Source: Marivita lacus (GTDB taxonomy: Bacteria > Pseudomonadota > Alphaproteobacteria > Rhodobacterales > Rhodobacteraceae). Taken from it: a DNA stretch of 64,000 nt. The stretch covers positions 124,001 to 188,000 of the forward strand of contig NZ_BMFC01000004.1 of assembly GCF_014637725.1 (NCBI RefSeq), read 5' to 3'. The position numbers were made by a program, and so were the translations under genes. Positions 1 to 9,552 of the stretch are shown piece by piece. How positions within the stretch are numbered: position 1 is the first letter of the stretch; each line of letters opens with the position of its first letter. The notes below the pieces were generated by a model. That model was given only the letters and a program-made list of their open reading frames with translations, was not told the DNA's origin and did not search any database.

Positions 1-59
1 AGCGCTAGTCAAGGCGTCCATTGACGGAAACGACCCATGAATTTGCCGATTGGCAAAGA

Positions 60-1358
60 TCAGAGATCCGGTCCGCCCTGTTCGACCACGCGACGGATGC
101 GACGCACGGCAAACCAGACGAGCAGCACCACGGGCACCGTCGCCACGGCCGTCACCGCCCCCTTGGTGATGCCAAGCAGATCGGCAACCGGGTAAAGCAG
201 GTATCCCGCCAGCGACACGGCGTAATAGCTGATCGCCACCACAGACAGACCTTCGACGGTCTTTTGCAGACGCAGCTGCATGTCAGCGCGCTGGTTCATG
301 CTTTCGAGCAGTTGCTGGTTCTGCGCCGAGCGCGCCACCTCGACCCGCGTGCGCAGCAGGTCACCGGCGCGCACCGCCCGCGCGGCCATCGCCGACAGGC
401 GCCGTTCAGCGGATTTCACCGTGCGCATTGCCGGATCGTAGCGGCGCGTCATGAATTCGGCAAAGGTCTGACGGCCCTGAAACCGCTCTTCGCGCAACAC
501 CGACACACGCTGTTCGACAATGGCTTCGTAGGCGCCGGTCGCGCCAAAACGGAACGAGGTCTGCGCAGACAGGCTTTCCAGCTCGGCCGACACCGACAGA
601 AGCGATTTCAGACGGTCCTCTTCCTGCCCGTCGCCATGGGTCATCGCCGCCATCAAGCGGTTCAGTTCATTGTCGATCTCGCCCATCCGCGAGCCCATTT
701 CGCGCACGCGGGTGAAGCCCAGCATGGACATGGTCTTGTAGGTCTCGATCTCGCAGAGCCGTTGCACGATGCGCCCCACGCGACGGCGGCCGATACCTTT
801 GCTGACGAAGCAGCCAAAGCGCAGATGACCCGCCGGATCGATGCGGAAATCCCCCGCCACGATGGCGTCGTCATCGAGCACGCGGCTGACCGCGAGGCTT
901 TCGGGGACGAACCAGTCGGACAGGTTTTGCGAAATCGTCGCCTCGTCCGGACGGTCCTCGACACGGATCAGCGCCGAGGTGATACGCACGCCGGGGGCCG
1001 AGGCCAGCCACGGTTCGGGAAACACGTCCATATCCGCCGGATCGAAGGGCCGGTCGGACATGCCGTTGATAAACACCGTATAGGTCACGAATTCGGTGTG
1101 CTGTTCCCATTTCAGCGTGTGCTGGCCGATCTGGCCGGAAAAATGCGTGGCACCCGGCTGCGGATGTGTGGTGCCGTAGCGATCCAGCAGCGCCTTGAGG
1201 TGGTCAAGATCCAGCGTCTTGTCCCGCGCAGCCGCCGCCTTGGGCTTTTTCAGCGCAAGATACACCGCGCGACAGGGCGCTTCGAGCGACGGGAACGGTC
1301 GGGCGTGGAGTTCGTTCGAAAGCGCATAGCGCAGCGGATGATCTTCGATGGGTGCCAT
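60..1358 (-). CDS. DUF3422 family membrane-anchored protein
   Basis: The 432-residue product matches the DUF3422 family as I know it from alpha- and betaproteobacteria. Its N-terminus has the family pattern HPLRYALSNELHARPF. A mostly helical, charged middle is followed near the C-terminus (about residues 365-415) by two hydrophobic segments separated by a short loop, and then a basic tail (VRRIRR), so it is probably an inner-membrane protein with a large cytoplasmic domain. The biochemical role is unknown. It stands alone on the minus strand; the long plus-strand open frame across it is a GC-rich shadow. Three phased CAGTAT repeats lie 73-99 bp upstream of the ATG and may control it. Confidence 0.85.
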   Translation of the reverse strand: MAPIEDHPLRYALSNELHARPFPSLEAPCRAVYLALKKPKAAAARDKTLDLDHLKALLDRYGTTHPQPGATHFSGQIGQHTLKWEQHTEFVTYTVFINGMSDRPFDPADMDVFPEPWLASAPGVRITSALIRVEDRPDEATISQNLSDWFVPESLAVSRVLDDDAIVAGDFRIDPAGHLRFGCFVSKGIGRRRVGRIVQRLCEIETYKTMSMLGFTRVREMGSRMGEIDNELNRLMAAMTHGDGQEEDRLKSLLSVSAELESLSAQTSFRFGATGAYEAIVEQRVSVLREERFQGRQTFAEFMTRRYDPAMRTVKSAERRLSAMAARAVRAGDLLRTRVEVARSAQNQQLLESMNQRADMQLRLQKTVEGLSVVAISYYAVSLAGYLLYPVADLLGITKGAVTAVATVPVVLLVWFAVRRIRRVVEQGGPDL

Positions 1359-1430
1359 GGGTCGGTCTTTCAGATTTTGGATTCACTTAGGCCTGACATT
1401 TCGCCAAGTAAAGAAAATTTCCTGAATTTT

Positions 1431-1457
1431 CAGTATTTTACCAGTATTCAACAGTAT
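1431..1457. promoter_or_regulatory. Triple CAGTAT direct repeat (possible operator)
   Basis: CAGTAT occurs at 1431-1436, 1442-1447 and 1452-1457, that is, at 11- and 10-bp spacing, so all three copies sit on the same face of the helix. The array lies in the AT-rich gap between the divergent DUF3422 gene (start 1358, minus) and the flavodoxin gene (start 1646, plus). No regulator is identified; the call rests only on repeat and phasing. Confidence 0.35.
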
Positions 1458-1547
1458 GCATTGCGCCACCTGCCGCAGCGCTGCGCAGGATGCCCGCGCA
1501 ACAGGCGGGATGGAAAACACTTCCAGTTCAATGATCTGAAACAGTTT

Positions 1548-1561
1548 TTGCGCTGTATCAA
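1548..1561 (+). promoter_or_regulatory. FNR/FnrL-like site upstream of flavodoxin gene
   Basis: TTGCG-CTGT-ATCAA matches the FNR-type consensus TTGAT-N4-ATCAA fully in the right half and at three of five positions in the left half. It lies 85 bp before the flavodoxin start, where an activating FnrL site would be expected. Flavodoxin/HemG-like genes are plausible oxygen-regulated targets. The imperfect left half keeps confidence modest. Confidence 0.35.
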
Positions 1562-1645
1562 CGCGCGCTGTTTCGGGGTGGCCCATGATCGCTGCGTCCA
1601 GCGGGGTGTTTCTGCTGTGACACATCGGCAGCAACGGAGCGGATC

Positions 1646-2191
1646 ATGAAACTGTTCATCGGCTATGCAAGTTCGGAAGGGCAAACGCGCAAGATCGCGC
1701 GGCACATCGCGGATCGCCTTGTCGATCAGGGCCACAGCGTCGAGTTAAGCGCTCTTGGCGAGGCGGGACCCGTCGATCTGGCGAGGTTCGACCGGGCCGT
1801 TCTGGGCGGATCGCTGCATGCCGGGCAGTACCAGAGGGTGCTGTCGGAGTTCGCGGCAGACCATGCAGAAGCGCTCAACACCATGCCGACGCTGATGCTG
1901 TCAGTGTCACTTGCGGCAGCCGGTCATGACGCCGAAGATTGGCGCGGGCTGGACCACATCCTGTCAGATTTCACCAAGGCGACGGGTTGGACCCCCGGCA
2001 AGGTGGTGCAGGTGGCAGGAGCGTATACGCCCGCGCAATACGACGTGTTCCGCCGCTTCATCATGCGCCGCATCATCGCCGCAAAGGACCCGGAGGCCGA
2101 TCCGGGGCACGCCATCGAATATACCGACTGGGACGCGCTTGATGCAAAGATGGACGCCTGGATTGGGGATTTCGAAGAAAAGCTGGGCTGA
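1646..2191 (+). CDS. HemG-like flavodoxin domain protein
   Basis: A 181-residue single-domain flavodoxin. The N-terminal strand and FMN-phosphate loop are visible at residues 1-15 (IGYASSEGQTRKIA), followed by the GGSLHAGQY segment typical of HemG-type menaquinone-dependent protoporphyrinogen dehydrogenases. The length also fits HemG (about 180 residues). A role in electron transfer to protoporphyrinogen oxidation is therefore possible, but generic flavodoxin function cannot be excluded. GGAG at 1636-1639 supports the ATG. The small DUF2892 membrane protein gene follows 72 bp downstream on the same strand, and an FNR-like box precedes the pair, suggesting an oxygen-responsive two-gene unit. 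Confidence 0.8.
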   Translation: MKLFIGYASSEGQTRKIARHIADRLVDQGHSVELSALGEAGPVDLARFDRAVLGGSLHAGQYQRVLSEFAADHAEALNTMPTLMLSVSLAAAGHDAEDWRGLDHILSDFTKATGWTPGKVVQVAGAYTPAQYDVFRRFIMRRIIAAKDPEADPGHAIEYTDWDALDAKMDAWIGDFEEKLG

Positions 2192-2263
2192 CCGCAAAAA
2201 ATCCTTGTCAGGCCGGCTTTGGCGGAGGTTCATAGCTGGCATTGAAAAAACGGAGGATTATCC

Positions 2264-2467
2264 ATGACCGTCGAACGCTCAATTCTTCTGATTGTTGGTA
2301 TCATCGTTCTGGGCAGCGCGTTGCTTGCCGCGTTTCACAGCCCGAACTGGCTTTGGCTCACCGGGATCATGGGGGCGCATCTGATCCAGGCCTCCTTCAC
2401 CGGCATGTGCCCGGTCGTCATGACGCTCAAGAAACTGGGGTTGCCGACAAAGCCCGGTTTTACCTAG
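2264..2467 (+). CDS. DUF2892 (YgaP-type) small membrane protein
   Basis: A 67-residue protein with two predicted membrane segments (about 5-23 and 28-50) and the DUF2892 pattern in which a conserved TGMCP motif follows the second helix, as in the membrane part of YgaP rhodanese proteins. There is no rhodanese domain here. The start is well supported by GGAGG at 2251-2255. Co-oriented with the flavodoxin gene and followed by a strong hairpin at 2505-2531, it is likely the last gene of that unit. Function unknown. Confidence 0.75.
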   Translation: MTVERSILLIVGIIVLGSALLAAFHSPNWLWLTGIMGAHLIQASFTGMCPVVMTLKKLGLPTKPGFT

Positions 2468-2504
2468 TCACGTCACAATAAGCGGCCATGTAGCCCCGGA
2501 ATGA

Positions 2505-2531
2505 AAAGGCCCCGCCAAGGACGGGGCCTTT
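2505..2531. terminator. Bidirectional hairpin terminator
   Basis: AAAGGCCCCG (2505-2514) and CGGGGCCTTT (2522-2531) form a perfect 10-bp stem with a 7-base loop and T-rich flanks on both strands. It sits between the convergent DUF2892 gene and pntB and can serve both. Confidence 0.85.
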
Positions 2532-2549
2532 CTTGTTTTCGGATCGAGA

Positions 2550-4046
2550 TCAGCTGATGCGCGTCAGCAGATCCTCGAGCGACTTCTTGGCGTCCCCGTA
2601 GAACATCCGCGTGTTGTCCTTGAAGAACAGCGGGTTCTCGATGCCCGAATAGCCGGTACCCTGCCCGCGCTTGGACACGAAGACCTGCTTGGCCTTCCAG
2701 CATTCCAGAACCGGCATGCCGGCGATGGGGCTGTTGGGGTCGTCCTGAGCGGCCGGGTTCACGATGTCGTTCGAGCCGATGACGATGGCGACATCCGTGT
2801 TCGGGAAGTCGTCGTTGATCTCGTCCATCTCGAGCACGATGTCGTAGGGCACCTTGGCCTCGGCCAGAAGCACGTTCATGTGACCGGGCAGACGCCCGGC
2901 AACCGGGTGGATCGCAAAGCGCACGGACTTGCCCTTGGCGCGCAGGCGGCGGGTCAGTTCGGCCACGTTCTGCTGCGCCTGTGCCACCGCCATGCCGTAG
3001 CCCGGAATGATGATGACGCTGTCCGCCTCATCCAGAGCGTTGGCAACGCCGTCTGCGTCGATGGCGATCTGTTCGCCTTCCACGGCCATCTGCTCGCCTG
3101 CCGGGCCACCGAAGCCGCCCAGGATCACGCTGATGAACGACCGGTTCATCGCCTTGCACATGATGTAGGACAGGATCGCACCGGACGAACCGACAAGCGC
3201 GCCGACCACGATCAACAGGTCATTGCCAAGGCTGAAGCCGATGGCCGCAGCCGCCCAGCCGGAATAGCTATTGAGCATGGAGACCACGACCGGCATGTCG
3301 GCCCCGCCGATGCCCATGATCAGGTGGTAGCCGATGAACAGCGCCAGCACGGTCAGCAGAACCAGTGTCCAGCTTCCTGCACCGCCCAGATACATCGCCG
3401 CCAGCAGCAGCGACAGGGCCGCCGCACCGGCATTGAGCATGTGACCGCCCGGCAGCTTGTTCGCGCCGGTGTCGACCTTGCCCGCCAGCTTGCCATAGGC
3501 GATGACCGAGCCCGTGAAGGTCACGGCACCGATCCAGATGCCAAGCACCAGTTCGACCTTGAGGATGTTGATCTCGACCGATGTTTTCTTGGCGATCAGT
3601 TGGCCAAAGGACGACAGACCGTCATAGACCTCTTTCGGCAGGCCAATGGCGCTGTAGCCGTCGTCTGAAACGGCACCCATGACAAGGTTGTTGGCCTCGT
3701 AGATCGCCGCAATGTCGTTGATCATGATGTCGGCGTTGAAGCCCACGAATACCGCCGCAAGACCGACGAGGCTGTGCATGATGGCGACAAGCTCGGGCAT
3801 CTGGGTCATCTGAACGCGCGTGGCCAGTTGATAGCCGACGCCCGCACCCAGTGCGATCAGCACGAGAGAGGCGACGAACAGCCCCTGCCCCGGTCCGATC
3901 AATGTGCCGACAATAGCGATGGCCATGCCGACAATGCCGTACCAGACCGCGCGCTTGGCGCTTTCCTGACCGCTCAGACCGCCCAGCGACAGGATGAAGA
4001 GAACCGCTGCGACCGCATAGGCCGCGATGGTGAATCCGTATTCCAT
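2550..4046 (-). CDS. pntB: NAD(P) transhydrogenase subunit beta PntB
   Basis: Inner-membrane proton-translocating transhydrogenase subunit; couples hydride transfer from NADH to NADP+ to proton influx and supplies NADPH. The 498-residue product has a multi-helix N-terminal half and a soluble C-terminal NADP-binding domain III with the diagnostic [11 protein letters not shown] motif near residue 350 and the [11 protein letters not shown] loop near 425. It follows pntA by 13 bp on the minus strand, giving a pntA-pntB operon closed by the hairpin at 2505-2531. It is slightly longer than E. coli PntB (462), mainly in the central linker region. Identification is secure. Confidence 0.97.
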   Translation of the reverse strand: MEYGFTIAAYAVAAVLFILSLGGLSGQESAKRAVWYGIVGMAIAIVGTLIGPGQGLFVASLVLIALGAGVGYQLATRVQMTQMPELVAIMHSLVGLAAVFVGFNADIMINDIAAIYEANNLVMGAVSDDGYSAIGLPKEVYDGLSSFGQLIAKKTSVEINILKVELVLGIWIGAVTFTGSVIAYGKLAGKVDTGANKLPGGHMLNAGAAALSLLLAAMYLGGAGSWTLVLLTVLALFIGYHLIMGIGGADMPVVVSMLNSYSGWAAAAIGFSLGNDLLIVVGALVGSSGAILSYIMCKAMNRSFISVILGGFGGPAGEQMAVEGEQIAIDADGVANALDEADSVIIIPGYGMAVAQAQQNVAELTRRLRAKGKSVRFAIHPVAGRLPGHMNVLLAEAKVPYDIVLEMDEINDDFPNTDVAIVIGSNDIVNPAAQDDPNSPIAGMPVLECWKAKQVFVSKRGQGTGYSGIENPLFFKDNTRMFYGDAKKSLEDLLTRIS

Positions 4047-4059
4047 GGTGCCTGCCCTC

Positions 4060-5631
4060 TTAGGATTTCTGGAACATGGCGAGCATGCGCCGTGTCACGA
4101 GGAAGCCGCCGAAAATGTTGATCGAGGCCATGAAGATACCCAGCGCCGCCAGAAGCGTGATCAGCATCGAACTGGACCCGATCTGGATCAGCGCGCCGAG
4201 GATCACGATGGACGAGATCGCGTTGGTGACGGCCATCAGCGGTGTGTGCAGCGAATGCGCCACATTCCAGATCACCTGGAAGCCGATGAAGACCGACAGC
4301 AGGAACACGATGAAGTGCTGCATGAAACTGGCAGGAGCAACCAGACCGACCGCCAGAACCAGAGCGGCCCCGATGCCCAGCAGGGTGACCTGCTGCTTGG
4401 TCTGCGCCTTGAACGCCGCCACTTCGTTGGCGCGCTTTTCCTCGGGCGTCAGTTCCTTGACCTTTTCCTTGGGCTTGGCGGCAATCGCGTTCACCTTTGG
4501 CGGGGGTGGCGGGAAGGTCACGGCCTTTTCATGCGCGATGGTCGCGCCACGGATCACGTCGTCTTCCATGTTGTGCACGACCTTGCCGTCTTTTCCCGGC
4601 GTCAGGTCGGTCAGCATGTGACGGATGTTGGTGGCGTAGAGGTTGGACGACTGCGTGGCCATCCGCGACGGGAAGTCGGTGTAGCCGATGATCGTGACAC
4701 CGTTGTCGGTGACGATCTTCTCGTCCATCACGGTCAGCTTGCAGTTGCCGCCCTTTTCGGCAGCAAGGTCGATGATCACCGATCCGGGCTTCATCGCCTC
4801 GACCATGTCCTTGGTCCAAAGCTCGGGCGCTTCGCGGTTCGGGATCAGCGCCGTGGTGATCACGATGTCGATATCGGGGGCCAGTTCGCGGAACTTGGCA
4901 AGCTGGGCTGCGGTGAATTCCGGTGAGGACACAGAGGCATAACCGCCGGTCTTGGCACCGTCCTGCTGCTCTTCCTCGAAATCGAGGAAGACGAATTCCG
5001 CGCCCATGCTCTCGACCTGCTCGGCCACTTCGGGGCGCACATCGAAGGCGTAGGTGATCGCACCAAGAGAAGTCGATGTGCCGATGGCGGCAAGACCCGC
5101 CACACCGGCACCGACCACCAGAACCTTGGCCGGGGGCACCTTGCCCGCAGCGGTGATCTGACCGGTGAAGAAGCGGCCAAAATTGTTGCCCGCCTCGATC
5201 ACGGCGCGGTAGCCCGCGATATTCGCCATGGACGACAGCGCATCCATCTTCTGGGCGCGGGAAATGCGCGGCACCATGTCCATCGCGATGACCGATGTGC
5301 CCTGATCGGCCGCCATCTTCATCAGCGTTTCGTTCTGTGCGGGCCAGAAGAACGAGATCAGCAACTGGCCGTCCCGCGATTTCTTCAGTTCGGCTTCGGT
5401 CGGCGGGCGCACCTTGGCGACCACGTCTGCCGCTTTCCAGAGGGCTTCGGCGGTTTTGACAACCTCGACGCCGGCTTCTGTGTAAGTGGCGTCATTGTAA
5501 CCTGCCGCGTCGCCTGCGCCGCTTTCGATGATGCAGTCATACCCAAGCTTTTGCAGCTGGCGGGCGGAATCCGGGGTCATGGCAACGCGCGCCTCACCCT
5601 TCATCACTTCCTTTGGCGTCCCGATTTTCAC
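4060..5631 (-). CDS. pntA: NAD(P) transhydrogenase subunit alpha PntA
   Basis: The 523-residue alpha subunit carries the NAD-binding domain I ([11 protein letters not shown] at about residues 172-182, within an alanine-dehydrogenase-like fold) and, after a Pro/Lys-rich linker ([17 protein letters not shown], near 370-390), four C-terminal hydrophobic helices. This is the single-chain alpha form seen in E. coli rather than the split PntAA/PntAB form. The start is a GTG (5629-5631) preceded by a GGGGGA Shine-Dalgarno. First gene of pntAB; a 137-bp gap separates it from the methyltransferase gene at 5769 on the same strand. Confidence 0.97.
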   Translation of the reverse strand: MKIGTPKEVMKGEARVAMTPDSARQLQKLGYDCIIESGAGDAAGYNDATYTEAGVEVVKTAEALWKAADVVAKVRPPTEAELKKSRDGQLLISFFWPAQNETLMKMAADQGTSVIAMDMVPRISRAQKMDALSSMANIAGYRAVIEAGNNFGRFFTGQITAAGKVPPAKVLVVGAGVAGLAAIGTSTSLGAITYAFDVRPEVAEQVESMGAEFVFLDFEEEQQDGAKTGGYASVSSPEFTAAQLAKFRELAPDIDIVITTALIPNREAPELWTKDMVEAMKPGSVIIDLAAEKGGNCKLTVMDEKIVTDNGVTIIGYTDFPSRMATQSSNLYATNIRHMLTDLTPGKDGKVVHNMEDDVIRGATIAHEKAVTFPPPPPKVNAIAAKPKEKVKELTPEEKRANEVAAFKAQTKQQVTLLGIGAALVLAVGLVAPASFMQHFIVFLLSVFIGFQVIWNVAHSLHTPLMAVTNAISSIVILGALIQIGSSSMLITLLAALGIFMASINIFGGFLVTRRMLAMFQKS

Positions 5632-5768
5632 CTGAGCCGTCCCCCTTATGGTTCGTTCCGAAGTGCCGTAGCGGCATGTTTACCGGCGATGGGTCTACAA
5701 TGCTGACCTAAAGCGCACAATGCTCCCCCACCGCGAAACGCTGATCTAGAACAGATGGGCACGATGGG

Positions 5769-6221
5769 CTAGAGCCAACGTCGCGTTTGTTTCTCGTATC
5801 TTGCATAATTCGCACGAAAATTTCGCCTCAACCGCTTTTCCTCGGCAAGAATGAAGTGTTTCTCGATCCACCATACAAAGACCGGGATCAATGGGAGCGA
5901 TAACACCGCATCCCAATAAAGGATCAGTCCCGTAAGGATCAGCGAATCAGCGAGATAGATGGGATTGCGCGAGCGTTTGAAGATGCCACTGGTCACCAGC
6001 GCATCGGGGGTTTCATGCGGCATGACCGTCGTGCGGTGGCGACGCATCTCGTAGACCGCGAGCGCGGCCATAACCAGCCCCGCCCCTACCAGAAGCCCAC
6101 CCGCAAGGTCGGCCCAGACCGGGCCGAAACTCAGCCCGTATGCAAAATGGGTCTTTTGCAGCCAGGCCGCGACAAGTGTCGCGGCAAGCCAGACCGGGGG
6201 GATATCGACATATTTCATCAT
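5769..6221 (-). CDS. Isoprenylcysteine carboxyl methyltransferase (ICMT/PEMT) family membrane protein
   Basis: A 150-residue integral membrane protein with about four hydrophobic segments and the conserved C-terminal half of the ICMT/phospholipid methyltransferase family: RNPIYL at residues 85-90, then a terminal EEKRLRRNFRANYARY signature used in SAM and substrate binding. Bacterial members methylate diverse lipophilic or unknown substrates, so the substrate here is not assigned. It is co-oriented with the small gene at 6301 and with pntAB, but the spacing to pntA (137 bp) suggests separate transcription. Confidence 0.8.
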   Translation of the reverse strand: MMKYVDIPPVWLAATLVAAWLQKTHFAYGLSFGPVWADLAGGLLVGAGLVMAALAVYEMRRHRTTVMPHETPDALVTSGIFKRSRNPIYLADSLILTGLILYWDAVLSLPLIPVFVWWIEKHFILAEEKRLRRNFRANYARYEKQTRRWL

Positions 6222-6300
6222 GCGCCGGACATAGCAAAGCCCTTTCCCCTGCGCGAGATGGATCAGATGGACAAAAGGCCGCTTTGGCGCGGCCCCTGGA

Positions 6301-6498
6301 TCACATCTTGACGCAGCCGAGGATCTCGTTCTTGGGGATACGCGCCACCATCACGCCGCCCTCGACGCGCTTGACGTGAAATCCGTACCCGCGCATGCGG
6401 AATTTCCATTCGGCATCCGACAGTGTTTTCTGACGCTCCGCCACGAGAAAGTGGCGCAAGGCACCAAGATCGGCGCTGGTATAGGTTTCGGCAAACAT
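6301..6498 (-). CDS. Small conserved-type hypothetical protein
   Basis: A 65-residue, mixed-charge soluble protein. The start at 6498 is chosen over the longer frame because GAGGAG lies at ideal distance (about 6 bases) upstream of this ATG and the residues before it are low-quality coding. No membrane segment or recognisable domain is seen; the C-terminal part (VEGGVMVARIPKNEILGCVKM region) looks like a small beta-rich fold. It is located between the ICMT-like gene and an EamA transporter, all on the minus strand. I do not recognise a function. Confidence 0.6.
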   Translation of the reverse strand: MFAETYTSADLGALRHFLVAERQKTLSDAEWKFRMRGYGFHVKRVEGGVMVARIPKNEILGCVKM

Positions 6499-6641
6499 GG
6501 GTGTCTCCTCGTATGTGAACCACCCTGTTTGTCGTCCCGGATTGTGACCAATTTTGGAACCAATCCCGGTTTTTTGCGGGACTCGAAACAATGCGGGCTC
6601 AAAGCTGCCCGGAATGGGGCGCAGCTTGTCGCAAGGTCACC

Positions 6642-7559
6642 CTAACCCTTTGTTTCATTGACCAACGGCGTGCGGTGCGACTTGCGCAGCCGGGCCTCGC
6701 GCCATGTGATGAAGATCACCGATGCCATGATTATGCCACCTCCAAGGATCACCCACGGATCCGCCGGTTCACCGAAAAACGCCATGCCCAGAAGCACCGA
6801 CCACACCAGTTGCAGAAAGGTCACCGGCTGGGTCACCGTCACGGGAGCCGCCGCAAAGGCCAGCGTCATGGTGTAGTGACCCGCCGTTGCAAAACAGGCC
6901 ACAGCAGAAAGCACCGCAAGGTCGGCAAGGCTGGGCGTGACCCAGACCGCGAAGGCGAAGGGCGCCAGACCGATGGTCACCGTGATCGACAGCAGCGCCA
7001 CCACCATGCTTGCCGGGAGTTCGCCCGACACGATCTTGGCGATCAGGTAGCTGCCGGCGAACAGAACGGCAGTGCCCAGCATCGCGATATGGCCAAGGTC
7101 CAGTTCTCGGAAACCCGGCCGCAGGATGATCAGCGACCCGATCAGCGCCGCGATCACCGCCAGCACCCGCCGCAGCGCCATCCGTTCACCCAACAGGAAG
7201 ACGGCAAGGATCGAGACATAGACCGGGTTGAGGTAATTCATCGCCGTCACCTCGGCGATCGGGATGCGCGTCATGGCAAAGAACCACAGGATCACGCCCA
7301 GCGAATGCACAAGGCCGCGCAGGGCGAACAGCTTTTTCTGCCGCGTGGTCAGCGTGATCGCCATCAATTCGCGCCAGACCGGGATCAGGAACACCAACCC
7401 GATGACGTAGCGCAGGAAGGCCGACTCGGCTGCAGGGATGCGTTCGCCCAGCGTCTTGACCAGCGCGGTCACCGCCACAAAACACAGCCCTGTCACGATC
7501 ATCCAGAAGATGCCTCTGACCGGATTGCCGCCGCTGATGTCTGCCGGGGGTGCCTTCAT
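6642..7559 (-). CDS. DMT superfamily (EamA) transporter
   Basis: About 305 residues with ten hydrophobic segments arranged as two EamA repeats, the hallmark of drug/metabolite exporters. The second repeat contains the conserved PVTFLQLVWSVLLGMAFFGE stretch with the glutamate at the helix end. The substrate is unknown; many alphaproteobacterial members export amino acids or S-adenosylmethionine-like metabolites. Start uncertain: an upstream TTG (7577) and ATG codons at 7565 and 7559 are in frame and none has a clear Shine-Dalgarno; the last is used. It lies 63 bp downstream of a LysE-type exporter gene on the same strand. Confidence 0.8.
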   Translation of the reverse strand: MKAPPADISGGNPVRGIFWMIVTGLCFVAVTALVKTLGERIPAAESAFLRYVIGLVFLIPVWRELMAITLTTRQKKLFALRGLVHSLGVILWFFAMTRIPIAEVTAMNYLNPVYVSILAVFLLGERMALRRVLAVIAALIGSLIILRPGFRELDLGHIAMLGTAVLFAGSYLIAKIVSGELPASMVVALLSITVTIGLAPFAFAVWVTPSLADLAVLSAVACFATAGHYTMTLAFAAAPVTVTQPVTFLQLVWSVLLGMAFFGEPADPWVILGGGIIMASVIFITWREARLRKSHRTPLVNETKG

Positions 7560-7622
7560 GCCCATACTGGAGCGCAAGGCGCAGGGATGTGCAAGGGGGC
7601 GCTTGGTCGGATATGCAGCCGC

Positions 7623-8216
7623 CTACATCAGCAGCAGCTTGACCGCCAGCGCCAGCATCGTCACGCCCACGATCACGTCGAGGACCTGCCACGCCCTCGG
7701 CTTGGCAAAGAGCGGAGCAAGCAGCCGTGCGCCATAGCCCAGCCCAAAGAAGTACAGGAAACTGGCCGCCGCAGCCCCGCCCCCAAAGGCGATCGTGTTG
7801 TCATATTGGGCAGACACCGCGCCGAGCAGCACAACTGTGTCCAGATAGACATGCGGATTGAGCCAGGTCAGCGCGAGGCAGGTCAGAACCGCAACCCGCA
7901 GCGATCCGGCGGGCTGTGCCATCTCTTGCGTCTGCCCGCCGCGCCATGCCGCTTGCAGCGTGCGGATGCCGTACCACGCGAGGAACGCCGCCCCGAAAAG
8001 CCGCATGAAGACCTCGAGCCCCGGCAGCGCATCGCTCAGCGCGCCGAACCCCGCGACACCCGCCACGATCAGCAACAGGTCCGAGACCGAACAGATCAAA
8101 CAGACGGCAAAGACATGCGCCTTGAGCAGGCCCTGCCGCAGGACAAACGCGTTCTGCGCACCGACCGCGAGGATCAGGGAAAAGCCAAGCGCGAACCCGG
8201 CAAGCGCGTCAGTCAC
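7623..8216 (-). CDS. LysE/ArgO family amino-acid exporter
   Basis: A 197-residue, six-helix membrane protein. The N-terminus (GFSLILAVGAQNAFVLRQGL) is the LysE/ArgO signature, and TWLNPHVYLD in the middle is the second conserved motif, containing the NPH triad. Such proteins export lysine or arginine. It starts at GTG 8216 inside the last codons of purD (8-bp overlap, GTGACTGA), so the two are almost certainly co-transcribed and translationally coupled. Confidence 0.9.
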   Translation of the reverse strand: MTDALAGFALGFSLILAVGAQNAFVLRQGLLKAHVFAVCLICSVSDLLLIVAGVAGFGALSDALPGLEVFMRLFGAAFLAWYGIRTLQAAWRGGQTQEMAQPAGSLRVAVLTCLALTWLNPHVYLDTVVLLGAVSAQYDNTIAFGGGAAAASFLYFFGLGYGARLLAPLFAKPRAWQVLDVIVGVTMLALAVKLLLM

Positions 8217-9477
8217 TCAAGGCCCGCCAGCCGATATCACGACGACAGAACCCTTCGGGCCAGTTCACCTGATCGACCATGCCGTAGGCCCGGTCGCGCG
8301 CCTCCTGCAGCGTCGCGCCCCGCGCAGTGGCGTTCAGAACGCGGCCACCCGTCGCGGTGATCTTGCCGTCTGCCTCGGTCGTGCCCGCATGGAACATCAT
8401 GTGGAAACTGTCCTCGGGCAATCCGTCCAGACCGCCGATCACGCTGCCCTTCTCGTAAGTGCCGGGATAACCCTCTGTCGCCAACACCACGGTCATCGCG
8501 TGGTCATCGGCCCAGTTCACATGGGCCTCGGCCAGACGCCCCTCGGCGCAGGCATGCATCAGGTCCACCGCCTGCCCGCCCAGCCGCATCATCAGCACCT
8601 GGCACTCCGGATCGCCGAACCGGACATTGTATTCCACCAGCCGGGGCTGGCCGTCTTCGATCATCAGACCGGCAAAGAGGATGCCCTGAAACGGCGTGCC
8701 GCGCCGTGCCATTTCGGCCATTGTCGGCTTGATGATCTGCTCCATCGCCTTTTGCGTGACCGCATCCGTCATCACCGGTGCGGGCGAATAGGCGCCCATG
8801 CCACCGGTGTTGGGGCCGGTGTCGCCTTCGCCCACGCGCTTGTGGTCCTGCGCGGTGCCGATGGGCAAAACGTCGGTGCCGTCGCACAGCACGAAGAACG
8901 ACGCTTCCTCGCCCGTCATGAACTCCTCGATCACCACCTCGGTGCCCGCACCGCCGTACGCCCCGCCGAACATGTCGTCGATGGCGGCTTCGGCCTCGGC
9001 CACGGTTTCGGCGATGATCACGCCCTTGCCAGCGGCCAGCCCGTCGGCCTTGACCACGATGGGCGCGCCACGCTCCCGCACAAAGGCCCGCGCGCTGGTC
9101 GCGTCGATGAAGTGACCATAAGCAGCGGTGGGGGCGCCCGCCGCGACGCAGATCTCCTTGGTGAAGCTCTTGGAGGCTTCCAGCCTGGCCGCCTCGGCGG
9201 ACGGGCCGAACACCAAGAGCCCCGCGTCGCGCAGCCTGTCCCCGACCCCGGCGGCCAGGGGCGCTTCGGGGCCGATGATGATGAAATCAATCGAGTTTTC
9301 CTCGGCGAAGGTGACCACCGCGCCGCCGTCCTCGATATCGAGCGACGCACATTCCGCAATCATCGCGATGCCCGCATTGCCGGGCGCCACGATCAGCCTG
9401 TCGCATTTGGGGTTCTGCAACGCGGCCCAGGCCAGCGCGTGTTCGCGCCCGCCACTGCCAAGGATGAGAATGTTCAT
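8209..9477 (-). CDS. purD: Phosphoribosylamine-glycine ligase PurD
   Basis: A 422-residue ATP-grasp enzyme of de novo purine synthesis that joins phosphoribosylamine and glycine to give GAR. The N-terminus MNILILGSGGREHAL is the family signature; the ATP-grasp core (VVKADGLAAGKGV) and GDPECQ near residue 290 are present. The ATG at 9477 is chosen because it aligns with the family; the upstream open frame reads antisense to xseA. It is divergent from xseA with only 75 bp between starts. Confidence 0.97.
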   Translation of the reverse strand: MNILILGSGGREHALAWAALQNPKCDRLIVAPGNAGIAMIAECASLDIEDGGAVVTFAEENSIDFIIIGPEAPLAAGVGDRLRDAGLLVFGPSAEAARLEASKSFTKEICVAAGAPTAAYGHFIDATSARAFVRERGAPIVVKADGLAAGKGVIIAETVAEAEAAIDDMFGGAYGGAGTEVVIEEFMTGEEASFFVLCDGTDVLPIGTAQDHKRVGEGDTGPNTGGMGAYSPAPVMTDAVTQKAMEQIIKPTMAEMARRGTPFQGILFAGLMIEDGQPRLVEYNVRFGDPECQVLMMRLGGQAVDLMHACAEGRLAEAHVNWADDHAMTVVLATEGYPGTYEKGSVIGGLDGLPEDSFHMMFHAGTTEADGKITATGGRVLNATARGATLQEARDRAYGMVDQVNWPEGFCRRDIGWRALSD

Positions 9478-9552
9478 GGCGCACGCTCCGTCTTCACCTT
9501 CGGTTGCGCGCGTTCTAGGGTCGGTCCGACTGAAGCGCAAGCGAGGCGAGCC

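Noticed and set aside
21-1649. 542-residue plus-strand frame at the start of the window
   Set aside because: Antisense to DUF3422, His/Arg-rich, no recognisable domain.
7858-9552. Open frame of 565 codons upstream of and in frame with xseA (giving a 1081-residue ORF)
   Set aside because: It is antisense to purD, has no matching family, and xseA has its own GTG start; long antisense frames are common in GC-rich DNA.
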